From SG8-39 sp041558415 (lineage in GTDB: Bacteria > Pseudomonadota > Gammaproteobacteria > Burkholderiales > SG8-39), in the NCBI GenBank assembly GCA_041558415.1, contig JBFFEY010000003.1, forward strand, positions 89,631 to 153,630: a stretch of DNA of 64,000 nucleotides, read 5' to 3'. Within the stretch, counting starts at the first letter, position 1; every line of letters starts with the position of its first letter. Positions 1 through 7,998 of this stretch are shown here, piece after piece. Under the pieces are notes generated by a model. That model searched no databases. It was not told the DNA's origin and saw only the letters and a list, made by a program, of their open reading frames with translations. Position numbers and translations under genes: made by a program.

Positions 1-333
1 ATCACGTTCAACGGTCAGGTTCTGAGCCTGACGCACAAGCGCATGCTTGGGGTTTTGGCGTGGTGGACGCCGGGCTGCCGCGACGTCATCAATGGCATCG
101 CTGTTGTGCCGGACGAACAGGATAACGACGACGAGATGATCGATGCGGTGCGGCTCGCCCTGGAAATGGACCCGATGCTGAAGGCGGAGACGATCGCCGT
201 GCAATGCCGCAACGCGGTCGTCACTCTCGAAGGCAAGGTGCGCACCGAGGCGGGCCGCCACCAGGCAGAGCTCGACGCCTGGTACGTGTTCGGCATCGAG
301 CGCGTGGAAAACCGTCTGCGCCTCGAGGACTGA
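1..333 (+). CDS. BON-domain protein, 5'-truncated by the window
   Basis: The reading frame is open from base 1, so the start lies outside the window; 110 residues remain. The last 70 residues form one complete BON (bacterial OsmY and nodulation) domain, with the helix DDEMIDAVRLALEMDP followed by the strand pair VQCRNAVVTLEGKV. The first 35 residues, ending in VINGIAVVP, look like the end of a preceding BON domain. BON domains are usually periplasmic lipid- or envelope-binding modules, but the signal peptide, if any, is not visible. The gene converges on livF, with 11 bases between the two stops. Confidence 0.75.
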   Translation: MTFNGQVLSLTHKRMLGVLAWWTPGCRDVINGIAVVPDEQDNDDEMIDAVRLALEMDPMLKAETIAVQCRNAVVTLEGKVRTEAGRHQAELDAWYVFGIERVENRLRLED

Positions 334-344
334 GGCGCCCAGCG

Positions 345-1208
345 TCAACCGCCGAGGAACAGGCGGCCGACGTCCGGATTCGCGAGTAGCGCGTCGCCGG
401 TGTCGGCCATGGCAATCTGGCCAGTCACCAGCACATAACCCAGATCGGCGAATTCCAGGCCGCGCTTGGCGTTCTGCTCGACCATGATGATGGTCTTGCC
501 TTCGCCCTTCTGCAGCTCAGTGAGAATGTCGAAAACCATGTCGATGAAGCGCGGCTCCAGGCCGATCGACGGCTCGTCGACCAGCAGCACCTCGGGCTCC
601 ATCACCAGGGCGCGCGAGATCTCGAGCAGGCGTCGTTCACCGCCGGAAAGCACCTTGGCGGGATGCTTGCGGCGCGCGGCGAGGCGGTCGTACTTGGCAA
701 ATACCTTCTCCGCGCGCTCCTTCGCGAGCGCAGGCGATTCGAGCAGGTATCCACCCATCCAGAGATTCTCCTCGACCGTCATGTTCGGGAACACCGACTT
801 GTCCTGCAGGATGTAGGCTATTCCCGCCTCGCGCAGCTTCTGGCTCGAGTTCAACCGCGTGATGTCGTTCGCTTGCGCGCCTTCGCCGACGGTGATGCGC
901 CCGCCGAAGATGCGCGTGAAACCGAAAATCGAATGCAACACGGTCGACTTGCCAGCGCCATTGGGGCCGATGAGGCACAGCGACTGGCCGCGCGCCACGG
1001 CGAGGTCGAAGTCGTGCAGGATCTCCATCTTGCCGTAGCCTGCCGACAGTCCCGAAATGTGCACGAAGGGCTTGTCGTTCGCGAGCGCCTCGATGCGCGC
1101 CGACGTAATGCCTCCGCCGAGCTTCTGCGCCTCGCGGTTGACCTCCTCGACCGAGATGACGGTATCGACCTTGCCGCCGTGGTAGCCAACCGAGCGCGTC
1201 GACGACAT
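345..1208 (-). CDS. livF: Branched-chain amino acid-type ABC transporter ATPase LivF
   Basis: One of the two ATPase subunits of a HAAT-family importer. Walker A GPNGAGKST is at residues 81-89, followed by the signature LSGGERRLLE and Walker B VLLVDEPSIGL. The start chosen is the ATG that overlaps the livG stop by one base (TGATG), giving 287 aa. That is about 45 residues longer than usual LivF proteins (about 235-240 aa). The extra N-terminus (residues 1-47) precedes the conserved FVHISGLSAGYGK segment. It could be real or a sign that translation starts further in. Last gene of the livKHMGF operon. Confidence 0.9.
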   Translation of the reverse strand: MSSTRSVGYHGGKVDTVISVEEVNREAQKLGGGITSARIEALANDKPFVHISGLSAGYGKMEILHDFDLAVARGQSLCLIGPNGAGKSTVLHSIFGFTRIFGGRITVGEGAQANDITRLNSSQKLREAGIAYILQDKSVFPNMTVEENLWMGGYLLESPALAKERAEKVFAKYDRLAARRKHPAKVLSGGERRLLEISRALVMEPEVLLVDEPSIGLEPRFIDMVFDILTELQKGEGKTIIMVEQNAKRGLEFADLGYVLVTGQIAMADTGDALLANPDVGRLFLGG

Positions 1209-1957
1209 CAGTGCGCCCCAAGATATGCGTCGATGACGCGCTGGTCGTTCTGGATGCTGGCTGGAGCGCCTTGCGCGAGCAGCTCGCCGTGCGCGAGGCA
1301 GTAGACGATGTCCGCCATGTTCATGATCACACGCATGTTGTGTTCGATGACGAACATGGTGATGCCAAACTCGCTGTTGGCGCGTTTCAAACGGTCGATG
1401 AGGCCATTGATGAGCGTCGGGTTGATACCTGCCGTCGGCTCGTCGAGCATCAGCACCTCGGGCTCGTTCATCAGCGCCATGGCGAACTCGAGCAGCTTCT
1501 GCTGACCGAAGGACAGCGAGCCGGCGAGCAGCCTGCGCTTCGCGTACAGGCCGACGAACTCGAGCAGCCGCTCGGCGCGCTCCTGTGGCTCGCCCGAATG
1601 CGTTGCGAACATGTCGGTCCACGATGCGTGACGATGCGGAATCGAGATCAGCATATTCTGCATGCAGTCGAGCTTGCCGTAGATGCGCGTCTGCTGAAAG
1701 GTGCGCAGCAGCCCAAGGCGTGCGATTCGCTGCACGTTCAGGTCCGAGATCTCGCGCCCCTTGAAGCGGATCGAGCCCGAATCGATCGGGTGGTAGCCGA
1801 CGATGGAGTTGAACAGCGTCGTCTTGCCCGAACCGTTGGGGCCAATTAAGCCCGTGATCTTGCCGTTCGGCACCGTGAGCGAGATATCGCGGTTGGCAAT
1901 CACGCCACCGAACGACTTGGTGACGTTCGACACCTCGATGACCGCCGCGGTGCTCAT
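1208..1957 (-). CDS. livG: Branched-chain amino acid-type ABC transporter ATPase LivG
   Basis: Second ATPase subunit of the importer, 249 aa, the normal family length. It has Walker A GPNGSGKTT, the LivG-type signature LSFGQQKLLE, Walker B VLMLDEPTAGI and the switch histidine in FVIEHNMRVI. The ATG overlaps the livM stop by four bases (ATGA), and its stop overlaps the livF start, so the genes are translationally coupled. It acts at the cytoplasmic face with LivF on the LivH/LivM channel. Confidence 0.93.
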   Translation of the reverse strand: MSTAAVIEVSNVTKSFGGVIANRDISLTVPNGKITGLIGPNGSGKTTLFNSIVGYHPIDSGSIRFKGREISDLNVQRIARLGLLRTFQQTRIYGKLDCMQNMLISIPHRHASWTDMFATHSGEPQERAERLLEFVGLYAKRRLLAGSLSFGQQKLLEFAMALMNEPEVLMLDEPTAGINPTLINGLIDRLKRANSEFGITMFVIEHNMRVIMNMADIVYCLAHGELLAQGAPASIQNDQRVIDAYLGAH

Positions 1958-3006
1958 GCCTCTTCCTGGCTGGAAATGGTGGTGCGGCGGTCGACCACCA
2001 GCCCGAAGCGCTCCGGCCACTTCTCGCGCATCCAGCCCACGATGCCCTGCTGGAAGAAGACCACGTTCACGATGATGAGTGCACCAAGCGCGATCCACTG
2101 CCAGCCGAGCAGGTAAGTCCAAGTGACTTCCTTAATGAGGTGAAACAGGACCGCGCCGATCACGGGCCCCCACAACGTCCCTTTGCCGCCGAGCAGCACC
2201 ATCAGCACCATGAAAACCCCAAAGGTCACCGTCGGGAAGGCGACCTCGAGCGGCTCGATAAATCCGGTCATGTTGCCGAACACCGCACCGACGATCGCAA
2301 GGAAGAACCCGGAGATCGCCCAGGCGACGGTCTTGTAGCGAGTGGTGTGGATGCCCATCGCCTCGGCTTTCTCCTCGTCGTCGCGAATCGCGTTGACCGC
2401 AAGTCCGAAGCTGGTGCCGTACAGCCAGCGCAGGAACGCGAACGTGGCGATCGACGCCACGAAGCACAGAAAGTAGTAGAGCAGCGCCCGGTCGTTGGGG
2501 TCTCCCGGATAGACGGGGAGCGAGATGCCGCTGCCGCCCCCCACGTAGCTCCATGTGCCGATCAGCTCGGCCGAGGCGAGCGCCACGCCGAGCGTACCGA
2601 TGGCGAAATACGGGCCGCGCAGGCCGAAGACGATGCGGCCGAAGAAGATCGCGAGCACTACGCAGCCGAGGGCGGCCAGAACGATGCCCAGGGCGAGGCC
2701 GGTAAAGTACTGCTGAAGCGTAAAATCGACTTTGATCGCGCCGTAGGCAGCCGTGTACTGGCCGATGTCGTAGTACAGGCCGATCTGCGTGAGCGCACAG
2801 ATGTACATGCCGGCGCCGAAAAAGAAGATATTGCCGAGCGAGTTGTAGCCCATCTGCCCGCCGACAATGTCCCAGGTCAGCGCGAACAGGATCATGATCC
2901 ACAGCACCGCAAGCTGGAACGTGTACTCGGGGAACGCAAACGGCGCGACGATCCCGGCGGCGAGGATGCCGCCGTAGAGCAGCCCAAGCTTGGCTGCCCG
3001 GCTCAT
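1954..3006 (-). CDS. livM: Branched-chain amino acid-type ABC transporter permease LivM
   Basis: Membrane permease of 350 aa with eight or more hydrophobic segments and the LivM-type EAA region around GLAVNAIRDDEEKAEAMGIHTTRYKT, which contacts the ATPases. A long periplasmic-type insertion (about residues 70-95) contains charged and tyrosine-rich sequence. The ATG overlaps the livH stop by four bases. Substrate specificity is set by the binding protein and cannot be read from this gene. Confidence 0.92.
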   Translation of the reverse strand: MSRAAKLGLLYGGILAAGIVAPFAFPEYTFQLAVLWIMILFALTWDIVGGQMGYNSLGNIFFFGAGMYICALTQIGLYYDIGQYTAAYGAIKVDFTLQQYFTGLALGIVLAALGCVVLAIFFGRIVFGLRGPYFAIGTLGVALASAELIGTWSYVGGGSGISLPVYPGDPNDRALLYYFLCFVASIATFAFLRWLYGTSFGLAVNAIRDDEEKAEAMGIHTTRYKTVAWAISGFFLAIVGAVFGNMTGFIEPLEVAFPTVTFGVFMVLMVLLGGKGTLWGPVIGAVLFHLIKEVTWTYLLGWQWIALGALIIVNVVFFQQGIVGWMREKWPERFGLVVDRRTTISSQEEA

Positions 3007-3902
3007 GCCACAGCCCGACGATGGCGCGCCTGCTGGATCTGGCGCACCACCAATACCACCACCAGCAGACCGACGACCGTGGCCTGCTGGAACTGCGCGC
3101 CGAGCAGGAAGCCTGAGTACTGCTCGGCGAAGCCGAGACCGAAGCCCGCCAGAATCACGCCGAAGAGATTGCCGAAGCCGGCCGCCGTGACGATGACGAA
3201 GGCGCGAATCGAGTGGGTGATGCCGAAAAACGGCTGGATCGTCCAGATCATCGAAATCAGCACGCCTGCGGCGCCGCAGATCGCCGCATTCAGCGCGTAG
3301 GTAAACTGGTAGACGCGGTCGGTATCGATGCCCATCACGCGCGCGGCGCGCGCGTCCTGGGCAGTGGCGCGGATCGCCTGGCCCATGCGACTGCGTTTCA
3401 TGAACACAATGACAATCGCAGCAAGAATGGCCGCAAGGCCCAGGGATATCAGCTTGATTTCGGCGATCGTCACCAATCCGCCAAACAGCTGACGCGACTC
3501 GAACCCGGAGTCGGCGGTCACCACTTCGGGCCCGAAGATCAGGTTCATGCTCTGTGCCATGACGATCGCCAGCCCGAAGGTCGCGAGCAGCGACGTGAAA
3601 AGATCACGCTCAATGACCCGGCAGATGATCAGCCGGTAGACCACCCAGCCGTAGACGAACAATACGACGATCGCCAGCGGCAGGCCGAAGATCGGGTGAA
3701 CGCCGTTGTTCGCCAGCGTCACGGCGAGGAAACCTCCGAGGATCACCATGTCGCCCTGGCAGAGGTTCTTGACGTTCATTACGCCCCAGACCATCGCCAG
3801 CCCGTAGGCCGCAAGCGCGAACGTCGCCCCTATGCACAGCCCGTCGATCAGCAACTGCACGTTGAGGACGGGTGCTTGTATGAGCAAGCTCAGGTTGTCC
3901 AT
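3003..3902 (-). CDS. livH: Branched-chain amino acid-type ABC transporter permease LivH
   Basis: Permease of 299 aa that pairs with LivM. It begins with a hydrophobic helix after about 12 residues (NVQLLIDGLCIGATFALAAY) and has the LivH-type EAA region with QAIRATAQDARAARVMGIDTDRVY. It lies 77 bases after livK, and a strong hairpin sits in that gap, so its level is probably lower than that of livK. Confident as a LivH family member; the transported amino acid or amide is unknown. Confidence 0.92.
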   Translation of the reverse strand: MDNLSLLIQAPVLNVQLLIDGLCIGATFALAAYGLAMVWGVMNVKNLCQGDMVILGGFLAVTLANNGVHPIFGLPLAIVVLFVYGWVVYRLIICRVIERDLFTSLLATFGLAIVMAQSMNLIFGPEVVTADSGFESRQLFGGLVTIAEIKLISLGLAAILAAIVIVFMKRSRMGQAIRATAQDARAARVMGIDTDRVYQFTYALNAAICGAAGVLISMIWTIQPFFGITHSIRAFVIVTAAGFGNLFGVILAGFGLGFAEQYSGFLLGAQFQQATVVGLLVVVLVVRQIQQARHRRAVA

Positions 3903-3926
3903 GCGGTCCCCTTCGGATGAGCGAGT

Positions 3927-3952
3927 CCCTGCCGCGGCGGCGCGCGGCAGGG
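3927..3952 (-). terminator. Intercistronic hairpin between livK and livH
   Basis: Perfect 10-bp inverted repeat (CCCTGCCGCG at 3927-3936, CGCGGCAGGG at 3943-3952) with a 6-base loop, extended by a further GAG/CTC pairing across a one-base bulge. No run of T follows, so it is more likely an mRNA-stabilising or attenuating element than a full terminator. Its place after the binding-protein gene fits the common need for more binding protein than permease. Confidence 0.6.
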
Positions 3953-3979
3953 CTCGTCACAAGCTTATGGCGCAATACC

Positions 3980-5215
3980 CTACTTGAGCGGGTAGACCAG
4001 CGGCACCGCCGCCCAGCGGGTCGGTGCCACCACCTTCAGCTCGCCGCCCTGGATCTGGCGCAGCACCATCGGCTTGGCGACATTGTTGCCCGCCTTGGAG
4101 AACTTGATGTTGCCGTAAAAGGTCTCCATCTCGGTCGCGGCGATCGCGTCGCGCAGCTTCTCGGTGTCGAACGAGTTGGCCCGCTCGAAGGCATCCTTCC
4201 ACACCAGCACGGCCGCCGAGGCTTGCGCGAGCTGATAGGGAACAACCTTGTACTGCGAGTAGGTCGCCTTGACGTGCTTGTCGAAATCGGCCGCGCTGCC
4301 AAAGTAGTTGTCTTTGTAGCTCAGGGTCTCGTCCCATTGCGTCGGGCAGAGGTAACCTTCGACCGATTTGCCGAACTGCGAGATCAGCTTGCCGGACTCG
4401 CAGTGCGTGATGCCGACCATGGGCGCCTTGACCTGCATCTCCTTCATCTGGCGCGCGGCAGTGGCCGCGCCCTTTTCGTGGCCGGAGATCAGGATCAGGT
4501 CGGGCTTGAGCGCCTTTATCTTGGTCAGCGTCGGCGAGATGTCGTTCAGGTCGCGCGGCATCTTGTCGTCGATGACGATTTTCATGCCATGGCGCTTAAT
4601 GTCCTCCACGCAGCCCGCCCGTACGTCCAGAGAGAACGGGTCGTTCTCGAAGACCATCGCCACCTTCACGTCCTTCGGGTTCTTGCCCGCCTTCTTCGCC
4701 ACCTCGGCTTTCAGGTCGATCGCGCTGCCCAAGTACTGTTCGGAGGTGGAGAGCACGGCGAACATGTACCGGTAGCCCTGCGTAAAGAGCGAGCGCGAGG
4801 CGCCCTCGGCCTCGACCATCGGGATCTTGTATTTCTCGGTCACCGGGGCGATGGCCTTCGTCAGACCCGAGCTGTAGGGGCCGAGCATGAACTTGACACC
4901 ATCCTGCTGAATCAGGCGCTCGGCGAGCTGCGCGCCGCGTGCGGGCGTCGACTCGTCGTCGTAATAGACGACCTTCATCTTGTAGGACTTGCCACCGACT
5001 TTGACACCGCCCATCTCGTTGATGCGCTTGACGGCGATGTCGTAGCCGTTCTTGGCGTTGACGCCGTTGGACGAGTACTTGCCGGTGAGCGAGATCGCCG
5101 CGCCAAGGATGATCTCATCGCCTTCGACTTTGGCGACCGCCGACGACGCGAAGGCGAGCGCGACCGCCGTTGCTGCGGCGCAGCTGATGCGCTTGAAATA
5201 GAACGCTTGTTTCAT
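3980..5215 (-). CDS. livK: Branched-chain amino acid-type periplasmic binding protein LivK
   Basis: Periplasmic solute-binding protein (411 aa, PBP type 1 / ANF receptor fold). The N-terminus has a typical signal peptide with a hydrophobic stretch after KRISC and likely cleavage near SSAVA-KVEG. The start of the mature domain, IILGAAISLTGKYSSNGVNAKNGYDIAVKRINE split around G, matches LivK-like proteins. A strong ribosome site (GGAGGAGG) lies about 10 bases before the ATG. It is the first gene of the liv operon. The ligand could be a branched-chain amino acid, an amide or an aromatic compound; many betaproteobacterial copies are uncharacterised. Confidence 0.9.
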   Translation of the reverse strand: MKQAFYFKRISCAAATAVALAFASSAVAKVEGDEIILGAAISLTGKYSSNGVNAKNGYDIAVKRINEMGGVKVGGKSYKMKVVYYDDESTPARGAQLAERLIQQDGVKFMLGPYSSGLTKAIAPVTEKYKIPMVEAEGASRSLFTQGYRYMFAVLSTSEQYLGSAIDLKAEVAKKAGKNPKDVKVAMVFENDPFSLDVRAGCVEDIKRHGMKIVIDDKMPRDLNDISPTLTKIKALKPDLILISGHEKGAATAARQMKEMQVKAPMVGITHCESGKLISQFGKSVEGYLCPTQWDETLSYKDNYFGSAADFDKHVKATYSQYKVVPYQLAQASAAVLVWKDAFERANSFDTEKLRDAIAATEMETFYGNIKFSKAGNNVAKPMVLRQIQGGELKVVAPTRWAAVPLVYPLK

Positions 5216-5316
5216 TACCTGTCCTCCTCCAAGTAGGTATCGCGGTCATGGGATCGCGAGGGCGAAACATTAGCACAGGGCGGCGGCGTGGGAAACTGCA
5301 TCCGCTGCTCGTGGAC

Positions 5317-5332
5317 GGCTCATGCATGAGCC
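5317..5332. repeat. 16-bp perfect palindrome upstream of livK
   Basis: GGCTCATG/CATGAGCC is perfectly self-complementary without a loop. It lies 102 bases upstream of the livK ATG and 17 bases beyond the stop of the BT1-family gene. The lack of a loop or T-run argues against a terminator. An operator for a dimeric regulator of the liv operon is possible. Confidence 0.4.
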
Positions 5333-5348
5333 ACTCGGCGCGGCGTGC

Positions 5349-6974
5349 TTATGCCGTGCGCCAGCGAAAGACCCGCACTGCAAGGATTGCCAGCATGGGC
5401 AGAGTGAACCCGATGAGCGCGGCCGCCATGAGCAGCCAACCGAGCTCGCCGTAGTCCTCGGCAACCACGACCGCCTGCGTGACCGGGTCGCGCACTTCGC
5501 GCGTTACGCTGAACAGCCGATTGAGGTATTTCGTCCCCAGCTGCGACGCCGAGAGCGCGAGGTTGGTGAACGACGCCATCACCGCGAAGAACGTCGCCTT
5601 CAGGTTCGCCGGCGCGGAATTGGCGATCCAGGCGAGCATCGGGATCATCGCGATCTGTCCGAGCGGGGACTCGAGCGCCGTGTCGATGAGTGCGATGGTA
5701 CGTGCGTCGACGAGACCCCCGGTCAGGCTGGCCGTCCACTGATGCAGCCCGTAGTACATGCCGATGATCGGCAGCGCAAGCAGGGTGCCCGCCACGGTGA
5801 GAAAACCGACGACGTAGGAGATCGACCGCTCCGCCATGAAGCGCCGGAAGATGAACATGCCGGCCAGCGTGAGCACGCTCGCGATCAGCGAGAGCTTGGC
5901 GAGGAACGACTGATCGAAGCCGAGCGAGTCGATCATCCACCATGTCGAGCCGGCACCCGGTCCCGGCACGGCGCGGAACACGAAAATCACGACGGCCGTG
6001 CCGAGCAGGGTTTGGCGACCTTCGGGACCCAGCGTTTGCAGCAGCCGCCACATGAGAAACAGCACCACGGCCATCGAGCCGACGAACACCAACTCTTGGC
6101 CGTAGCGCAGATCGGCCAGACCGACCGACAGCGTGATTACTACGAACAGCAGGCTGCCGATGAGAATCCACCAGTTGGGTTGCGTCTCGCCGCTGCGCAC
6201 CGCGAGCATCTCGTCGATCTGCGCGCGTTCGAACCCCGCCGCCGCCAGCCGCTGACGCTGGCGCCAGTGCAGCACCGCCGCGAGCATCGTGCCGAATACC
6301 GAGCACAGCGGGATGCCCAGGGCGAGCAGATAGACCAGTGCATAGGTATCGGCCTTGTCCTGCGTCGACATGGCTTGCACGTCGCGAAACAGCCAGACGT
6401 TAGCCAGCGCAACCAGCACCGAGCCACCGATGATCGCGACCCGGCCGAGCGTCTGCATGGTGGTGTGCATCAGCTTGCGCGTCTCCGCGGGGAAGGGTTG
6501 TCCGCGCGCGTCGACCCGCGGCACGGCCTCCACCGTCATGGCATCGGCGACCACGTCCTGCACGACGTAGCCGACCGGCGCAAGCAGGGTCGCGATGACG
6601 AACCAGTGCCCCGCAGGCAGCAGCGTGCGCATCTCCGCGGTATGCGCGATCAGCGCGTACATGATGAGGAGGCTGAGGGCGATGAGGCCCGCGCCGAGGT
6701 AGACGAGGAGGTTCTTCCAGCGCCAGACCAAGTCGACCAGGTGACCGACCGGCATCTTGAGCGCCCAGGGGATGCCCGCCCAGAAGCCGAGCGCGGCGAG
6801 AAACTCCGCCGACAGGCCAAGATACTCCTTGATGAAAAACGTGCCGACGATTCCGGTGAGGCCGGAGATTCCGGCGGCCACATAGACCATCAGCGGCGGC
6901 AGGTAGTCGAGGCGCAGCTCGCGCCCGAGTTCGAGCACGTTGCGGTCGATCCAACGCAGCAGCGCCTGCGCCAT
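5349..6974 (-). CDS. BT1 (folate/biopterin transporter)-family major facilitator protein
   Basis: Integral membrane protein of 541 aa with about 12 hydrophobic segments. It shows the BT1/FBT signature GYVVQDVVADAMTVE (residues about 134-148) and an N-terminal WAGIPWALKMPVGHLVD segment typical of this MFS branch. Known members carry folates, biopterin or, in Leishmania, S-adenosylmethionine. It starts 19 bases after the mtnA stop on the same strand, so it is very likely cotranscribed with mtnA and the aldolase fusion. An importer of S-adenosylmethionine-derived nucleosides or sugars is an inference from this context only. The next gene, livK, is 133 bases away and appears to be a separate unit. 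Confidence 0.75.
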   Translation of the reverse strand: MAQALLRWIDRNVLELGRELRLDYLPPLMVYVAAGISGLTGIVGTFFIKEYLGLSAEFLAALGFWAGIPWALKMPVGHLVDLVWRWKNLLVYLGAGLIALSLLIMYALIAHTAEMRTLLPAGHWFVIATLLAPVGYVVQDVVADAMTVEAVPRVDARGQPFPAETRKLMHTTMQTLGRVAIIGGSVLVALANVWLFRDVQAMSTQDKADTYALVYLLALGIPLCSVFGTMLAAVLHWRQRQRLAAAGFERAQIDEMLAVRSGETQPNWWILIGSLLFVVITLSVGLADLRYGQELVFVGSMAVVLFLMWRLLQTLGPEGRQTLLGTAVVIFVFRAVPGPGAGSTWWMIDSLGFDQSFLAKLSLIASVLTLAGMFIFRRFMAERSISYVVGFLTVAGTLLALPIIGMYYGLHQWTASLTGGLVDARTIALIDTALESPLGQIAMIPMLAWIANSAPANLKATFFAVMASFTNLALSASQLGTKYLNRLFSVTREVRDPVTQAVVVAEDYGELGWLLMAAALIGFTLPMLAILAVRVFRWRTA

Positions 6975-6993
6975 GCGGGAGCCGCCGTCCGCG

Positions 6994-7998
6994 CTAGCGC
7001 AGCAGGGCCGCGATGCGGCCGGAATCGGGGCGCTCGATCACACCACGCTCGCAGATGACGGCGCTCACCAGCGCGGCCGGCGTGACGTCGAAGGCCGGGT
7101 TGCGCACCGCCACGCCGCGTGGCGCCCAGCGCAACCCGCGGAATCCCGTCACCTCGTCGGCTGCCCGCTCTTCGATCGGGATTGCCGCGCCCTCGGTGAG
7201 CGTCAGGTCGAAGGTCGAGCACGGCGCGGCGACATAGAAGGGCAGGCCGTGACGCGCCGCGAGCACCGCGAGCGTATAGGTTCCAATCTTGTTCGCCACG
7301 TCGCCATTCGCGGCGATGCGGTCCGCCCCGACGATCACGAGATCCACCTCGCCGCGGCTCATGAGGTGGCCGGCCGCGGCGTCGGCTGCGAGCGTGACCG
7401 GGATTCCCTCCGCGAGCATCTCCCAGGCCGTCAGGCGCGCGCCCTGCAGATAGGGGCGTGTTTCGTTGGCGATCACCGAAACGCGTTTGCCCGCGGCATG
7501 CGCCGAACGCACCATACCCAGCGCCGTGCCATGCCCCGCCGTTGCCAAGGCACCCGCATTGCAGTGCGTCATGATGCGCGCACCGTCCGGGATGAGCGCC
7601 GCCCCATGCGCGCCGATCGCCCGGTTGGCGGCGATATCCTCCGCCTCGATCGCCAGTGCCTCCGCCTCAGCCGCGTCCGCGCCGCGCACCGCACGCAGGC
7701 GTGCAAGAGCCCAGAACAGATTCACCGCCGTCGGGCGGCTCGCGGCGAGCACGGCGGCCGCTCGCTCGAGATCACCGCCGGCGCGCGTCTCCAGCGCCAG
7801 GCCGAAGGCGGCCGCACAGCCGATGGCCGGCGCGCCGCGCACCACCATGTCTCGGATCGCCGCCGCGACGTCCGCCGCGCTTCGGCAGATCACGTAGTGC
7901 ACCTCGTCGGGCAGTTGCCGCTGGTCGAGCAGCTCGAGGCTGTCGCCTGTCCAGCGCATCGTGCGGACGGGGTTTTCCTGCGTGCCGCTCGCCGGCAT
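6994..7998 (-). CDS. mtnA: S-methyl-5-thioribose-1-phosphate isomerase (aldose-ketose type)
   Basis: Converts 5-methylthioribose-1-phosphate to the ribulose form; family members also act on 5-deoxyribose-1-phosphate. The protein is 334 aa. It has the N-terminal VVRGAPAIG motif, the catalytic cysteine in THCNAGALATAGHGTALG and the catalytic aspartate in GADRIAANGDVANKIGTY. The ATG overlaps the stop of the upstream aldolase/dehydrogenase gene (ATGA), showing translational coupling. No mtnK, mtnP, mtnB, mtnC or mtnD lies nearby, so the classical methionine salvage pathway is not encoded here. Confidence 0.9.
   Translation of the reverse strand: MPASGTQENPVRTMRWTGDSLELLDQRQLPDEVHYVICRSAADVAAAIRDMVVRGAPAIGCAAAFGLALETRAGGDLERAAAVLAASRPTAVNLFWALARLRAVRGADAAEAEALAIEAEDIAANRAIGAHGAALIPDGARIMTHCNAGALATAGHGTALGMVRSAHAAGKRVSVIANETRPYLQGARLTAWEMLAEGIPVTLAADAAAGHLMSRGEVDLVIVGADRIAANGDVANKIGTYTLAVLAARHGLPFYVAAPCSTFDLTLTEGAAIPIEERAADEVTGFRGLRWAPRGVAVRNPAFDVTPAALVSAVICERGVIERPDSGRIAALLR

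Noticed and set aside
5322..7058. Long open frame on the plus strand (578 codons) opposite the BT1 transporter gene
   Set aside because: Its translation is rich in R, H, Q and D with no domain pattern, and it lies fully antisense to a good membrane protein. It is a by-product of high GC at third codon positions.
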